Positions 52,761 through 62,176 of a DNA stretch of 62,796 nucleotides are shown one piece after another. The position numbers were made by a program, and so were the translations under genes. The DNA comes from Helicobacter anseris. GTDB lineage: Bacteria; Campylobacterota; Campylobacteria; Campylobacterales; Helicobacteraceae. Every line of letters begins with the position of its first letter. Position 1 is the first letter of the stretch. The notes beneath the pieces were generated by a model, which did no database searches, had not been told where the DNA came from, and was given only the letters and a program-made list of their open reading frames with translations. Location of the stretch: assembly GCA_004368235.1 (NCBI GenBank), contig JXTW01000010.1:1-62796 (forward strand), written 5' to 3'.

Positions 52761-53498
52761 ATGGATGATTTTTTATTCTCTTGTAATCAAGATAAGTATA
52801 TAATTAGTGCAGATGGCACACCAACTTTTTATAATCATAGTTTTAATGCTTGTTATCATAGTTTAAGGGATGGCGCACTCAAAGAAACATTGCATAAACA
52901 TATTTATCCCCCTATGCATATTTGTAAAATGTTGGAAAAAGAGACTTTGTATATTCTGGATATATGTTTTGGACTAGGATATAATAGTTTTTGCACAGCC
53001 CTAGAATATTATAAGGCAGGTTTTTTGGGCAATATTCATATCATTTCTCCAGAGATTGATAAGGGAGTGCTTGATAAAATCTCGCTTTTTAAGGCTCATC
53101 CTTGGCAGGGCTTAGAGATAGGGCGTATATTAGAAGAGTTGAGAAAAGATTCTTGTAGTATGCTTTTAGATAATATAAAACTTGAAGTGATTTTTGATGA
53201 TGCATTTAATGTTTTAAATACATTAAAGCAAAGAAATATACACTTTAATGTGATTTATCATGATGCATTTTCAAGGAGAAGTACACCTAGATTCTGGGAT
53301 TTAGATTTTTTCTTAGATTTATATTCTTTGCTTTTAAATGATGGGGTGATGACAAGCTACTCGCTTTCAAAAGCCACAATCAATACAGCCATTAAAGCGG
53401 GATTTTTTGTCTATGTTTATAATAGTGGATTTTGTCAAAAGAGTGCTTTATTTTTAAAGTCAACTTTTAATGATAAAAATCTTATTCCTGCAAGCTAG
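52761..53498 (+). CDS. MnmC/MnmD-like tRNA wobble-uridine methyltransferase domain protein
   Basis: A 245-residue protein of the DUF752/MnmC methyltransferase type. It has YHSLRDGALKETLHKHI (family SxxDGAxxET motif), the SAM-binding strand LYILDICFGLGYNSF, and the later YHDAFSRRSTPRFWDLDFFL, equivalent to the DxFxPxKxPxLWT motif. It would methylate nm5U to mnm5U in tRNA; MnmC's oxidase half is absent. It follows fliT by 23 bases and is convergent with rmuC. Confidence 0.85.
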   Translation: MDDFLFSCNQDKYIISADGTPTFYNHSFNACYHSLRDGALKETLHKHIYPPMHICKMLEKETLYILDICFGLGYNSFCTALEYYKAGFLGNIHIISPEIDKGVLDKISLFKAHPWQGLEIGRILEELRKDSCSMLLDNIKLEVIFDDAFNVLNTLKQRNIHFNVIYHDAFSRRSTPRFWDLDFFLDLYSLLLNDGVMTSYSLSKATINTAIKAGFFVYVYNSGFCQKSALFLKSTFNDKNLIPAS

Positions 53499-54695
53499 TT
53501 AAGATTTATCTAATGCTTTTTTGGTTTTCACTCCAAGATCTTTTAGTTGTTTGAAACGTATTTGTAGATTCCCATTACCCCGTAGCAATCGATTAGCCAT
53601 TTCATCTTTTGCTTTATTAACTTTTTCAAGGGCATTTTCCATACCCTTAAAACTTTCTATTACGCCTTCAAATTTATGATAGAATTTTTCTATTTCTTCA
53701 AAAGCGTGGGTTACATTTTCATTGCGTTTTGTGTTAAGCCAAGTAATAGAGATGGTTTTTAGAGCCATAAAAAGTGTGTGAGGAGTAGTAATATAAATTT
53801 TCTTATCAGTAGCATATTGATAAATTTTATTATCATTGCTTAGGGCTAGGTCTAGGATATTTTGATAAGGAAGAAAAAGTAGAGTAAATTCATAGCTATT
53901 TTTTAGCTCCGCATAAGGTTTATTTGCAAGCTCATTGATTCTGTTTTTTAGATTTTTGGCAATCTGTGCACAGATATTTTCATCAATCTCATTAAAATCA
54001 AAACTATCTGGTAGGCTAAACTTAGAATCTATGATAATGCTTTTATTGCGCTCTAAATAAATAATGGCATCAGGAATATAACGCATTCCATCAAGTTTTA
54101 GACTTTCTTGAAGTTTGTATTGTTCTCCTTCAATAAGTCCACTTTGTTCTAAAACATTTTTTAGTTGCAATTCCCCAAAATTTCCTCTTACTTTTTTATC
54201 ACCTTTAAGGATTTGTGCTAACTTATCAGCATTTTCCCCGACACTTTGGGAATAGGAAAAAAGCGTTTTTATTTGTTGTTCTACTTTGATTTCATTTTGT
54301 ATCAAGCGTTCAGAGTAGTTCTTAACTTGCTCCTTAATAGGTTTAAAAATCTCATCTAAAATTTTTCTAGAATCTTCATTGATACTCTGTTTATTTTGTG
54401 CCAAAATAAGAGCATTTTGTGTATTGTAGCTTTCCTTAAGTCGTGCTTCAAGAAGTTTTAGATTCTCATCTTGTGCAGATTTTAAGGTTTTAAGTTGAGC
54501 GTTATATTCTTCTTTTAGGCGTATTCTTTCTTCTTCATCTCTTGTTTTTAAGGCTTCTAGTGTTTGAGTTTTGATGATTAGATCTTGATTTTCTTTTTGT
54601 AGTTTTTTTGCTAGATTTTTAAGTGAAGTTTGTTTTTTGAAACCATATATGATGATAAGGGCTAAAAAGATAGCCAATATACTCAATGGGATCAA
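53499..54695 (-). CDS. rmuC: DNA recombination protein RmuC
   Basis: A 398-residue protein with an N-terminal transmembrane helix, a coiled coil (about 25-110) and a PD-(D/E)XK-like nuclease core. The core shows GNFGELQLKNVLEQSGL, YIPDAIIYL, SIIIDSKFSLPD, and the later PYAELKNSYEFTLLFLP. RmuC limits inversions at repeats; biochemical detail is sparse. It overlaps the TraF-like gene by four bases (ATGA). Confidence 0.93.
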   Translation of the reverse strand: MIPLSILAIFLALIIIYGFKKQTSLKNLAKKLQKENQDLIIKTQTLEALKTRDEEERIRLKEEYNAQLKTLKSAQDENLKLLEARLKESYNTQNALILAQNKQSINEDSRKILDEIFKPIKEQVKNYSERLIQNEIKVEQQIKTLFSYSQSVGENADKLAQILKGDKKVRGNFGELQLKNVLEQSGLIEGEQYKLQESLKLDGMRYIPDAIIYLERNKSIIIDSKFSLPDSFDFNEIDENICAQIAKNLKNRINELANKPYAELKNSYEFTLLFLPYQNILDLALSNDNKIYQYATDKKIYITTPHTLFMALKTISITWLNTKRNENVTHAFEEIEKFYHKFEGVIESFKGMENALEKVNKAKDEMANRLLRGNGNLQIRFKQLKDLGVKTKKALDKS

Positions 54696-56029
54696 AATGA
54701 GAAGCTCCCACCAAGTTGCAAAGCCATATATCGTGGCATAAGACTATCATAAGCCCCTTTAGTGCCAATTTGGAATGCAAGATCAAAGAAACCAAAGATA
54801 TTAATGCCAGTAGTAAAAATAAAGCCATTATCTTGGCGAATATCTTTTGCTACACCTACGCGCATATCAAGATATCTCAAGTCAAATTTTAATCCAGCAG
54901 CCAGCATTTGACTTAATTGAGGCTCATCGCTAAAGCTTAGCATTTCATTAGGCAGTATATCTGCATCGAAAGCAAAAGTTATAAGTGGATTATTATAAGC
55001 AATCCCTAATCTATATTGAGGTTTAATGGTTAATTTAGTAGTATCAAAATCAAAAGATGGATAGTTAAGATTTTTAGCCACAAAGCCAAAGGTTAACCCT
55101 TGGAATTTTGGCAGATCAATCTCATAGCTAATCCCAAGATCAATACCAAAATTATTAGCACTTTTTGAGGGAATATTGGCTTTAAAATCAGAGACAATTT
55201 TATCAATATTGGTATCTTTGCCAATATCAACACGCTGCTGATAAAAGAGAGCATTAATATATTTTAGATTCACCCCAAGATTAAGATTTGAGTTTTCAAA
55301 AAAGAAGGTATAGGCATAAGTAAGTGGTACTTCTTGTAATAAAAGATTGGTTGTAGCCATATTGGCTAGTTGATTGTTATCAATAGCTGCAATGATAGAG
55401 TGTTTCTTGTAGTCATCTTCATTTGTTTTGGTCGGATTCCCATTAGCATCTACCTTGTAGTAGTCAGAATTGCTTTTAACAACTAGCTGCTTATTAGCAA
55501 TATCTGAACTACCTGAAATATTGGCATAAAAAGAAGCAAAATAAGAGATAGCTAGTGAACCAAAACTACCGCGCATACTACCTGGGGCTATTTGCAGTGA
55601 AATACCATTTTGTGAGGTGATGGCTAGATGGTTTTGAGAAAATATATCTCCTAGATTTTTGATATCTTTATAAAGAGCTTCTACTTTTTGTTTATCAGCT
55701 GTAGCATTAGTGCCGCCAGTGCCTCCGCCGCCAGCACCAGCACTTTGGACTAAAGAGTTAGCATTGCTTATCATCGATTTAAAGTCAAATTGTGTTAGCC
55801 TATCGATGTTACGTTGAGAATAGCGAGCCCCGAGTGTATACCCAAAGCGAATCTTGCTATCAATGCTGATTAAAGATGGGTTATAGTAAGCGCCAAAAGC
55901 AGAGCTTTGTAGAGCTACTCCAGCACCACCCATACCGATAGATGTATTTCCCATAGCACCAAAATCTAATGCATTCATCTGTGCTAAAGCACCCAAAAAT
56001 ATAAGATGATATTTTGAGATTTTTTTCAT
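54692..56029 (-). CDS. TraF-like outer-membrane beta-barrel protein
   Basis: About 445 residues: signal peptide (YHLIFLGALAQMNA), then LDFGAMGNTSIGMGGAGVAL and SAFGAYYNPSLI. That start (GxxxxGMGGAGVA, YNPA) is shared by FadL-like barrels and the chromosomal TraF_2 family, often annotated conjugal transfer TraF. A glycine/alanine linker (SAGAGGGGTGGTNA, about 93-107) interrupts the barrel. No conjugation genes are nearby, so an outer-membrane transport or surface role is more likely. The ATG at 56029 has TAGGTG upstream and is preferred over the GTG at 56035. Confidence 0.85.
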   Translation of the reverse strand: MKKISKYHLIFLGALAQMNALDFGAMGNTSIGMGGAGVALQSSAFGAYYNPSLISIDSKIRFGYTLGARYSQRNIDRLTQFDFKSMISNANSLVQSAGAGGGGTGGTNATADKQKVEALYKDIKNLGDIFSQNHLAITSQNGISLQIAPGSMRGSFGSLAISYFASFYANISGSSDIANKQLVVKSNSDYYKVDANGNPTKTNEDDYKKHSIIAAIDNNQLANMATTNLLLQEVPLTYAYTFFFENSNLNLGVNLKYINALFYQQRVDIGKDTNIDKIVSDFKANIPSKSANNFGIDLGISYEIDLPKFQGLTFGFVAKNLNYPSFDFDTTKLTIKPQYRLGIAYNNPLITFAFDADILPNEMLSFSDEPQLSQMLAAGLKFDLRYLDMRVGVAKDIRQDNGFIFTTGINIFGFFDLAFQIGTKGAYDSLMPRYMALQLGGSFSF

Positions 56030-56051
56030 TTTCACCTACTTTTAGTGGCTA

Positions 56052-56477
56052 TTATTTTGCCACCAGTACAGAGATTGGAGAGGCATTGACAAAGGAGTTT
56101 TGATGTGAAGTAAAAATACGATGCAAAATCCCTTGTTCACTAGATCCAATAACAAGCAGATCATAGCCATTGGCAATCTCTAATACTATATCAATAGGGT
56201 TGCCACTTTTAAGCAAAGTTTCAACTTTAAACCCTATAGCCCGCTTATCTTCTTTAAAAATTTCTTTAAAATTGTTTAAGATTTTTTTAGATTCTTCAAA
56301 TTCATTTTTTTCAATAACTTCGTAATCTATAAGTCCGCTTTCTGCATGTAGGATCGTTTCTGGAGTAACATGCAGAAGTGTAAGAGCAAGTTTTTGGCTT
56401 TCAAAGAGAGAAAGTAGAGAGTGTGCTGCACGAGTGCATTCATCAGTATCATTAACAGCAAAAAGTAGCTTTTTCAT
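56052..56477 (-). CDS. Universal stress protein family protein
   Basis: A 141-residue UspA fold with KLLFAVNDTDEC at strand 1, LTLLHVTPE, and the C-terminal VIGSSEQGILHRIF, then ISVLVAK. The ATP-binding motif G-x2-G-x9-G-[ST] is incomplete here: the final Gly-Ser/Thr is replaced by His-Gln-Asn-Ser. It may therefore be of the non-ATP-binding type. It has 44 bases to moeA upstream and 22 to the TraF-like gene downstream. Confidence 0.9.
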   Translation of the reverse strand: MKKLLFAVNDTDECTRAAHSLLSLFESQKLALTLLHVTPETILHAESGLIDYEVIEKNEFEESKKILNNFKEIFKEDKRAIGFKVETLLKSGNPIDIVLEIANGYDLLVIGSSEQGILHRIFTSHQNSFVNASPISVLVAK

Positions 56478-56521
56478 CTCAACTCCTTAACTAATGAGAG
56501 TCTTTCTAATTGTATCATATT

Positions 56522-57748
56522 TTATGCATTGATAAAATTAGATTCCTTGCAAAGACTATAATCAAATCTAAGCACTAAAATATCGGTATTTTCTGGTAAA
56601 TCTTGTATATTTTCATCAAAAATAGCCATTGCATTACATTGAGCCATATGACTAATGGCATTAGGATTTATCTTGCCATTGTTGTATGGAGTGAAGCCAG
56701 ATGTATTAAGATTACCAAGAATTATGTTTGTGCGACCTGGAGCTAGTTTGATTGAAGAGGTTAGAGTAGTTTTAATTGCATTTGGGTAAAAGCTAGAAGT
56801 GTTTTTAAGAGCATAGATAGCAGGGATTATTAAGCTTAAAAGCACACTAAGTGCACTAATAGGATTGCCTGGCAAGCAGAAAATATAACAAGCATTAAGT
56901 TGACTTATAAGCAGAGGTTTGCCAGGTTTAAGATTAACTTTTTTGCAAAATATTTGTGCTTTGTTTTTTTCTAAAATTGAGTTAAATAAATCCTTATCCC
57001 CAATACTAGCCCCACCAGTAGTAATGATAATATCATAATTTTTACTGATTTTTAGCACCCTGTCTTCCAGACTGCCATCATCGCTTAAAACACCTAGATA
57101 ATCACAATCAATTCTATGTGTTTTTAAAGCATTAAAAAGACTGGAGGCGTTGCAATCATAGATTTGATATTTTTCAGCTGTTTCTCCTGGTTGTTTTAAC
57201 TCATCACCACTGCTAAAAAGTGCAATTTTTAAATCCCTATAAGTATTTACCTCTCCTAGTCCTTGTGCTGCCAAAAGACCAATAAGTCCAAAATCAAGTA
57301 AATCACCTTTTTTGGCTATGAGGCTTAAGGGTTTAATCTCTTCGCCTTCATAGCGTATATTATCTCCTTTTTTTGGAGGTATGCTAAGAGTTAAGAGTGC
57401 ATTTTTTTCATCAAAATTTGCTTTTTCAAAGGGTATAACACAATCTATATCTTTTGGTATCATCGCTCCTGTCATAATTCGCACTGCTTGATTTTTTTGC
57501 AAGATGACTTGTGAGCTATCCTCTCCTGCATAAATATTTTTTATTACTTTTAGACTATGTGGATAATCTTTTGTATTAAAGCCAAAACCATCCATAGCAG
57601 AATGACTAAAGGCTGGCATAGCACGAGTAGCTAGAATATCTGCACATAAGACTTTATTATGGCTATGCATAATAGGTATTGTTTCTTTAGATAGGGATAG
57701 TTTGTTAAGACTGGTGATGCATTCAAGAGCCTGTTTGAAACTTAACAT
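56522..57748 (-). CDS. moeA: Molybdopterin molybdenumtransferase MoeA
   Basis: Inserts molybdenum into adenylated molybdopterin. The 408 residues have the N-terminal PAFSHSAMDGFG (conserved Asp of SxMDG), VRIMTGAMIPKDIDCVI, the MPT-binding ITTGGASIGDKD, and CYIFCLPGNPISALS. Its presence implies molybdoenzymes such as Nap or formate dehydrogenase elsewhere in the genome. It lies 11 bases after fliR. Confidence 0.96.
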   Translation of the reverse strand: MLSFKQALECITSLNKLSLSKETIPIMHSHNKVLCADILATRAMPAFSHSAMDGFGFNTKDYPHSLKVIKNIYAGEDSSQVILQKNQAVRIMTGAMIPKDIDCVIPFEKANFDEKNALLTLSIPPKKGDNIRYEGEEIKPLSLIAKKGDLLDFGLIGLLAAQGLGEVNTYRDLKIALFSSGDELKQPGETAEKYQIYDCNASSLFNALKTHRIDCDYLGVLSDDGSLEDRVLKISKNYDIIITTGGASIGDKDLFNSILEKNKAQIFCKKVNLKPGKPLLISQLNACYIFCLPGNPISALSVLLSLIIPAIYALKNTSSFYPNAIKTTLTSSIKLAPGRTNIILGNLNTSGFTPYNNGKINPNAISHMAQCNAMAIFDENIQDLPENTDILVLRFDYSLCKESNFINA

Positions 57749-57759
57749 ATAACTCCTTT

Positions 57760-58527
57760 TTAGCCAAAAATTTGAAGTAAGAACTCAAAACCAATTTTTA
57801 AATCCTTCTCAAAAACATTCATAATAGAAGGAATAATAATGATAATAGCTGTAAAAGCTAATGCAATTTTTACTGGAAACCCAATAGCAAAAAGATTAAA
57901 TTGAGGATGGGTTTTCATAATCATACCAAAGATAATATCTGTTAATAAAATCATTCCTAAAATCGGGAATGCCATTGCAAAGCCAATGCTAAAAAGATTA
58001 GCAAAGTTTTTGATGATAGATTCTAATAGATTTGTATTTGGAGTAAATTGACCAAGTGGTATAGCCTCAAGAGATTGAGCAATGAAGTTAAAAATAATAT
58101 GATGAAAATTTAACTCTAATGCAAAAAGTAGGGCTAACATTGCTAATACTTGCCCAACAATAGGTTTTTGCGATCCAGTGGCTGGATCATAGGCACTAGC
58201 CATTGTTAGTCCCATTGCAAAGCTGATGCTATCCCCAGCAAATGCAAGTGTAGAAAAAATAATTTGTAATGCTAGTGAGGCTAAAAAACCAAACATAAGC
58301 TCCATAATCATGGCTATTAAAAAGTCTGATAGTCCTAGAGCTAGAGGCTGGCTAGGAAGGATGGAAAAAAATAATATGCTCATAAAAAAAGCCAATGCAC
58401 CTCTTAGACTTACTGGTATGAGGTTAGAATCAAAAAATGGAAAAAAGGCAAATATACCACCAAAGCGTAATAAGAGTAGTAAAAAGGCTTGAGTATGACT
58501 TTCTGTAAGTAAGGATAAAAATTCCAT
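57760..58527 (-). CDS. fliR: Flagellar export apparatus protein FliR
   Basis: Core membrane component of the flagellar type III export gate, with FliP and FliQ. The 255-residue protein has about six hydrophobic segments and family features: LLRFGGIFAFFPFFDSNLIP, VSLRGALAFFMS, SFAMGLTMASAYDPATG (usual GGxxxxQxMGxxxAxxxDP) and IGFPVKIALAF. It is 13 bases downstream of the HD-domain gene and has no obvious promoter of its own. Confidence 0.95.
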   Translation of the reverse strand: MEFLSLLTESHTQAFLLLLLRFGGIFAFFPFFDSNLIPVSLRGALAFFMSILFFSILPSQPLALGLSDFLIAMIMELMFGFLASLALQIIFSTLAFAGDSISFAMGLTMASAYDPATGSQKPIVGQVLAMLALLFALELNFHHIIFNFIAQSLEAIPLGQFTPNTNLLESIIKNFANLFSIGFAMAFPILGMILLTDIIFGMIMKTHPQFNLFAIGFPVKIALAFTAIIIIIPSIMNVFEKDLKIGFEFLLQIFG

Positions 58528-58540
58528 TTATAAATCCAAA

Positions 58541-59734
58541 TTAGACGAAGTTGCGAAAGATAGCCCCAATATCAACATCACCAATGACTTTTTGAGCGCA
58601 TCTAGCTAGGATTTTATCAGCTCCATCGGTTAGCTCTTTAGAGGTGATACCATGGGCAATAGAGATTTTTGCTTCTAAAAATGCACTCAAGAGATCACAA
58701 ATTTTTAAAAACTCACCATAAATAGGGTTAAACTCATCTTTATTAAATTTACCTAAAAGCTCATCCACGCTAGCTTGATGTACAAAATCTTCTATTTTAT
58801 ATCGATTAGTGAATTCATTTTGTGTAAAGTATCTTATATCTGTATTGATATTTTCTGGAAGATGCGCAAGAATTTTTTGTGCCACGACACGTTCTTCTAG
58901 TTCTTTGATTTGAGAATCAAGACCACTTACTCCTTGTTTAATTGGTGAGATGATATCGCGTGTAAGCACTTCAGGTAAGTCGTGAAAGAGACCACAAAGA
59001 AAGTGATTGATTCTCATTTGAGGGCATAAAGGTAGCTCATAGCTAAGCAAATAGGCACAAATAGCCACAATGAGTGTATGCCCTAGCACTGAAGTAGGGG
59101 GGATTCGCGGGGTTTGGCTCCAGCGCTTTTGGAATCTTAGTTGTCCAAAAAGTGTGATTAGCTCTTTGATATGACTAAAAAGTATAATTTTTTGCATCCC
59201 ATTTAAATGATAGTGATTTTCTACTTCTTTATCAATGATACTTTTGATATTTTGCACATCATACATATAGGGATTAAAATGATAAATGATATCAAACTCC
59301 CATTTGCTAGCATAAAAGTGTGCCGCCTTTAGGATTTGAGATTCTATATCATTAGAAATTCCTTGTAGGTATTTTTCCATTCTAGGGAAAAATGGATATT
59401 CACAAAGATCTTCCTCACATTCTTTAATTACAAAATGTGCCAGCTCTTTTTTATGATGTTTTTGTAGTTCATAATAAACCGGTGGCTTTATATCTGTAAG
59501 CACCACGCGAGAGAAAAATTCAAATAAAAAATATTCAATTAATCTCTCCCAATTAATTTCTGTGTTTTCATTCTCTTCAAATTTAGCCAAAAGGTAGGCA
59601 ATAATCATTTTATGAGCCTGTTTATCTAGCTCCACAAATTCAATCGGCGTAGCCTGATCATTCCATCTGCGGATAGAAGCTGCGATAAAAAGCTTACGTA
59701 AAAGAGAATTTTTTATCCTTGGTTGCTTATTCAT
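58541..59734 (-). CDS. Tandem HD-domain protein, YfbR-like 5'-nucleotidase domain at the C-terminus
   Basis: A 397-residue protein. The C-terminal half (about 200-397) has every YfbR active-site element in order: Arg204-Trp205, His219, His251-Asp252, Glu255, Asp260 (LFHDLPEVLTRDI) and Asp347 in KICDLL. E. coli YfbR hydrolyses deoxynucleoside 5'-monophosphates. The N-terminal half (about 20-180) follows the same plan, RRW at 22-24, His41, LFEFFSRVVLTDI at 70-82, but its HD pair is Glu-Phe, so it looks like an inactive copy. The ATG at 59734 is chosen over a TTG at 59755 inside hisS. It follows hisS with a small overlap and precedes fliR. Confidence 0.85.
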   Translation of the reverse strand: MNKQPRIKNSLLRKLFIAASIRRWNDQATPIEFVELDKQAHKMIIAYLLAKFEENENTEINWERLIEYFLFEFFSRVVLTDIKPPVYYELQKHHKKELAHFVIKECEEDLCEYPFFPRMEKYLQGISNDIESQILKAAHFYASKWEFDIIYHFNPYMYDVQNIKSIIDKEVENHYHLNGMQKIILFSHIKELITLFGQLRFQKRWSQTPRIPPTSVLGHTLIVAICAYLLSYELPLCPQMRINHFLCGLFHDLPEVLTRDIISPIKQGVSGLDSQIKELEERVVAQKILAHLPENINTDIRYFTQNEFTNRYKIEDFVHQASVDELLGKFNKDEFNPIYGEFLKICDLLSAFLEAKISIAHGITSKELTDGADKILARCAQKVIGDVDIGAIFRNFV

Positions 59735-59735
59735 T

Positions 59736-61058
59736 TTATGCCTGCATAATCTCAAGAGCTTTGAGAAATTTCAGATTTTCTAGTTGTATACCTGTAAGCA
59801 TATTTTTTAGGGTTATGGTATGGTTTTTGAATTCTTCCTCACCAATGATGATAGCAAACTCATGTCCTTTATTATTCGCATAGGCAAATTGCTTTTTTAG
59901 TTTTACAGATTCTGGATAAACTTCAGTGTTTATCTTACTTGTGCGGAAAGATTCAGCAAGTTTATAGCCAAGAGGTAGATAAGCAGAATTTGTAGTAATG
60001 ATTAATGCTTTGGCTGTAGTGGATTTTTTGTCTAATAATCCTAAGTCTTCTAGTCCTGCTAATAGTCTATCTAGTCCAATACTAGCTCCTACACCACTCA
60101 TAGGCTCCTTAAGAAAGGTTTGAGTAAGATTGTCATATCGTCCTCCAGAGCATATGCTACCAAGATTTTTAAGTCGATTTAAGATTGTTTCATAGACGAT
60201 ACCAGTATAGTATCCAAGCCCTCTAGCTATAGAGAAATTAATACGATATGCGCTTTTGTCAATCTCAAGATTATCTAAAAGACTAAACATAGCTTCTAAA
60301 TCTTCTATCCCTTTTTTAAGCTCATCATTCCAGGTTTTCATATGATTAATTTTGGTAAAAAACTCTTCAGCACTTTGGACTTGCTTAATGCTTGTAGTTT
60401 CTAATAATCCCATAATTTTTTTATCACTTAATTTAAGCGTGTTTTTTAGTTCAGTGCTTACCCCATCAATACCGATTTTATCAATTTTATCAATGATTCT
60501 TAATGTGGTTTGAATATCGCTTTGATTTGTAATGCCAAAATAATGGCAGATTCCATTAAGGATACTTCTATGATTAAGCCAGATAGTAAAGTCTTCTAAT
60601 CCAAGTCTTAATAAAGAGGCATAAATAACTTGCACAATCTCTGCATCACAGGCAATACTATTGCTGCCAATAAAATCAAAATCACATTGTGTAAACTCTC
60701 TATATCTACCTTTTTGAGCTCTCTCTCCGCGGAATACATTCCCTATCACATAGCGTTTAAATGGCAAGGAAAGTTCATTTTTATATTGTGAGATAAAGCG
60801 TGCTAAAGGCACGGTTTGATCAAATCTCAAAGCCACATCCCTACCACCATGATCTTTAAATCTATATAGCTCTTTTTGGATTTCCTCGCTTCCTTGCTTG
60901 ATCAAAATATCTGCATACTCTAAATGAGGAGTTTCAATGGGTACAAAACCAAAGCTTTCAAATACAAGGGTTAGTTTTTTTAATAAACGTTCCTTTGAAA
61001 TTGCCTCATTAGGCAATCTATCTCTAAAGCCACTAAGAGTGCGTGGTGTTACTAGCAT
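59736..61058 (-). CDS. hisS: Histidyl-tRNA synthetase
   Basis: Class II synthetase of about 440 residues. It has motif 1 region ([20 protein letters not shown]), motif 2 (RVIGN-type [20 protein letters not shown]), the histidine-specific [13 protein letters not shown] and motif 3 [11 protein letters not shown]. The start at 61058 ([10 protein letters not shown]) is favoured over 61070 because GGGAG (61064-61068) is five bases upstream of it. It leads a leftward run that includes the HD protein, fliR and moeA. Confidence 0.97.
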   Translation of the reverse strand: MLVTPRTLSGFRDRLPNEAISKERLLKKLTLVFESFGFVPIETPHLEYADILIKQGSEEIQKELYRFKDHGGRDVALRFDQTVPLARFISQYKNELSLPFKRYVIGNVFRGERAQKGRYREFTQCDFDFIGSNSIACDAEIVQVIYASLLRLGLEDFTIWLNHRSILNGICHYFGITNQSDIQTTLRIIDKIDKIGIDGVSTELKNTLKLSDKKIMGLLETTSIKQVQSAEEFFTKINHMKTWNDELKKGIEDLEAMFSLLDNLEIDKSAYRINFSIARGLGYYTGIVYETILNRLKNLGSICSGGRYDNLTQTFLKEPMSGVGASIGLDRLLAGLEDLGLLDKKSTTAKALIITTNSAYLPLGYKLAESFRTSKINTEVYPESVKLKKQFAYANNKGHEFAIIIGEEEFKNHTITLKNMLTGIQLENLKFLKALEIMQA

Positions 61059-61087
61059 ACAATCTCCCATTTTCAGAGTTTTAGATA

Positions 61088-61111
61088 ATTTTACCCACTT
61101 TTAGGTAAAAT
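61088..61111. promoter_or_regulatory. Symmetrical divergent promoters of hisS and waaF
   Basis: AATTTTACC and GGTAAAATT form a 9-bp inverted repeat around an eight-base centre. Each arm holds a TAAAAT -10-like hexamer: 61088-61093 on the minus strand for hisS and 61106-61111 on the plus strand for waaF. It could be two facing promoters or an operator spanning both. Confidence 0.45.
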
Positions 61112-61144
61112 TGATTAATTTAAACTTTGTAAGGATAAGGGTTT

Positions 61145-62176
61145 TTGAGAATTTTAATAAGATTACCCAATTGGCTTGGGGATGGCGTGATGTTTTCGCC
61201 AAGTTTTGAAGCCCTAAAGAGACGATTTAGTAGTGCAGATTTTGTGCTTGTGGGAAGTAGGGCTACTTGTGAGCTTTTTGAAAAAGACAAACGTGTGTGT
61301 GCTGTGGTTATTGATGAGAGTAAAAAGGGCTTTTTTAGGTTATTTAAGACTTTTAGCTTGGCTAGGGATTTATTCCATCAATTTGGTCCATTTGATATAG
61401 CTATTAGTTTTACTAATCATTTTTATTCAGCTTTTTTACTATTTTGCACAAGAGCACACAAGCGTATTGGATATGAAGGATTTTTACGAGTTTTTTTATT
61501 AAATCATCGTGTAAAAAAGCAGAGTTTTTCTCATCAGGTTTTAAGTTATGGGAATCTACTTTCAGTCTTAGGTATTAGCTTGAGAGATTTAAAAGGGCTT
61601 TCTTTGAGTTTTAAAAAAAGATCTGGCAATGATGCAAAAATGGGGCGTATAGGCATATCTAGCGGAGCAGCTTTTGGATCATCTAAGATGTGGCCATTAG
61701 AGTATTTTGCTAGCGTTGGAGCATATTTTTTAAAGTCGGGTTATGAAGTGGTGCTTTTTGGTTTTGCAAAAGAGGCGAGTAATAATGCCAAAATAACAAG
61801 TCTTATAGAGCAGAAGCTGGGCTTTGTAAATCATAATTTAAAAGATTTGAGTAATCAAACTGATATTGCTAGATTATGTAACGAGATAGCTAAGCTAGAT
61901 GTATTTTTAAGCAATGATAGTGGTCCTATGCATATAGCAGCAGCACTTCAAACGCCACTTGTGGCACTTTTTGGTCCTACTCATCCTACCTATTGTTTAC
62001 CCTATGGAGTTAAAGAGGATAGAGCAGTTATTATAAATCAGTTTTTATCTTGTTCACCTTGTCAAAAGCGAGTTTGCCCTCTAGGACATCATGAGTGTAT
62101 GCGATCTATAAAACCAGAAATCGTGATAGAATCTATCCAGAAACTTTTATGGGGAAAAAATGCAAATCAAGCTTAA
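61145..62176 (+). CDS. waaF: ADP-heptose:LPS heptosyltransferase II
   Basis: Adds the second heptose to the LPS inner core using ADP-L,D-heptose, the product of the gmhA-hldE-hldD-gmhB cluster at 7002-10535. The 343-residue GT9 protein has LIRLPNWLGDGVMFSP at the N-terminus and the donor-binding FLSNDSGPMHIAAALQTP and ALFGPTHP motif. The CSPCQKRVCPLG cysteine cluster near the C-terminus is typical of WaaF. The TTG start has AAGGATAAGGG upstream. It overlaps the next gene by 17 bases. Confidence 0.95.
   Translation: MRILIRLPNWLGDGVMFSPSFEALKRRFSSADFVLVGSRATCELFEKDKRVCAVVIDESKKGFFRLFKTFSLARDLFHQFGPFDIAISFTNHFYSAFLLFCTRAHKRIGYEGFLRVFLLNHRVKKQSFSHQVLSYGNLLSVLGISLRDLKGLSLSFKKRSGNDAKMGRIGISSGAAFGSSKMWPLEYFASVGAYFLKSGYEVVLFGFAKEASNNAKITSLIEQKLGFVNHNLKDLSNQTDIARLCNEIAKLDVFLSNDSGPMHIAAALQTPLVALFGPTHPTYCLPYGVKEDRAVIINQFLSCSPCQKRVCPLGHHECMRSIKPEIVIESIQKLLWGKNANQA

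Noticed and set aside
54692..56029. Conjugation machinery suggested by the TraF-like name
   Set aside because: The gene encodes a FadL/TraF_2-type barrel. No relaxase, pilus or coupling genes are nearby, so no mobile element is called.
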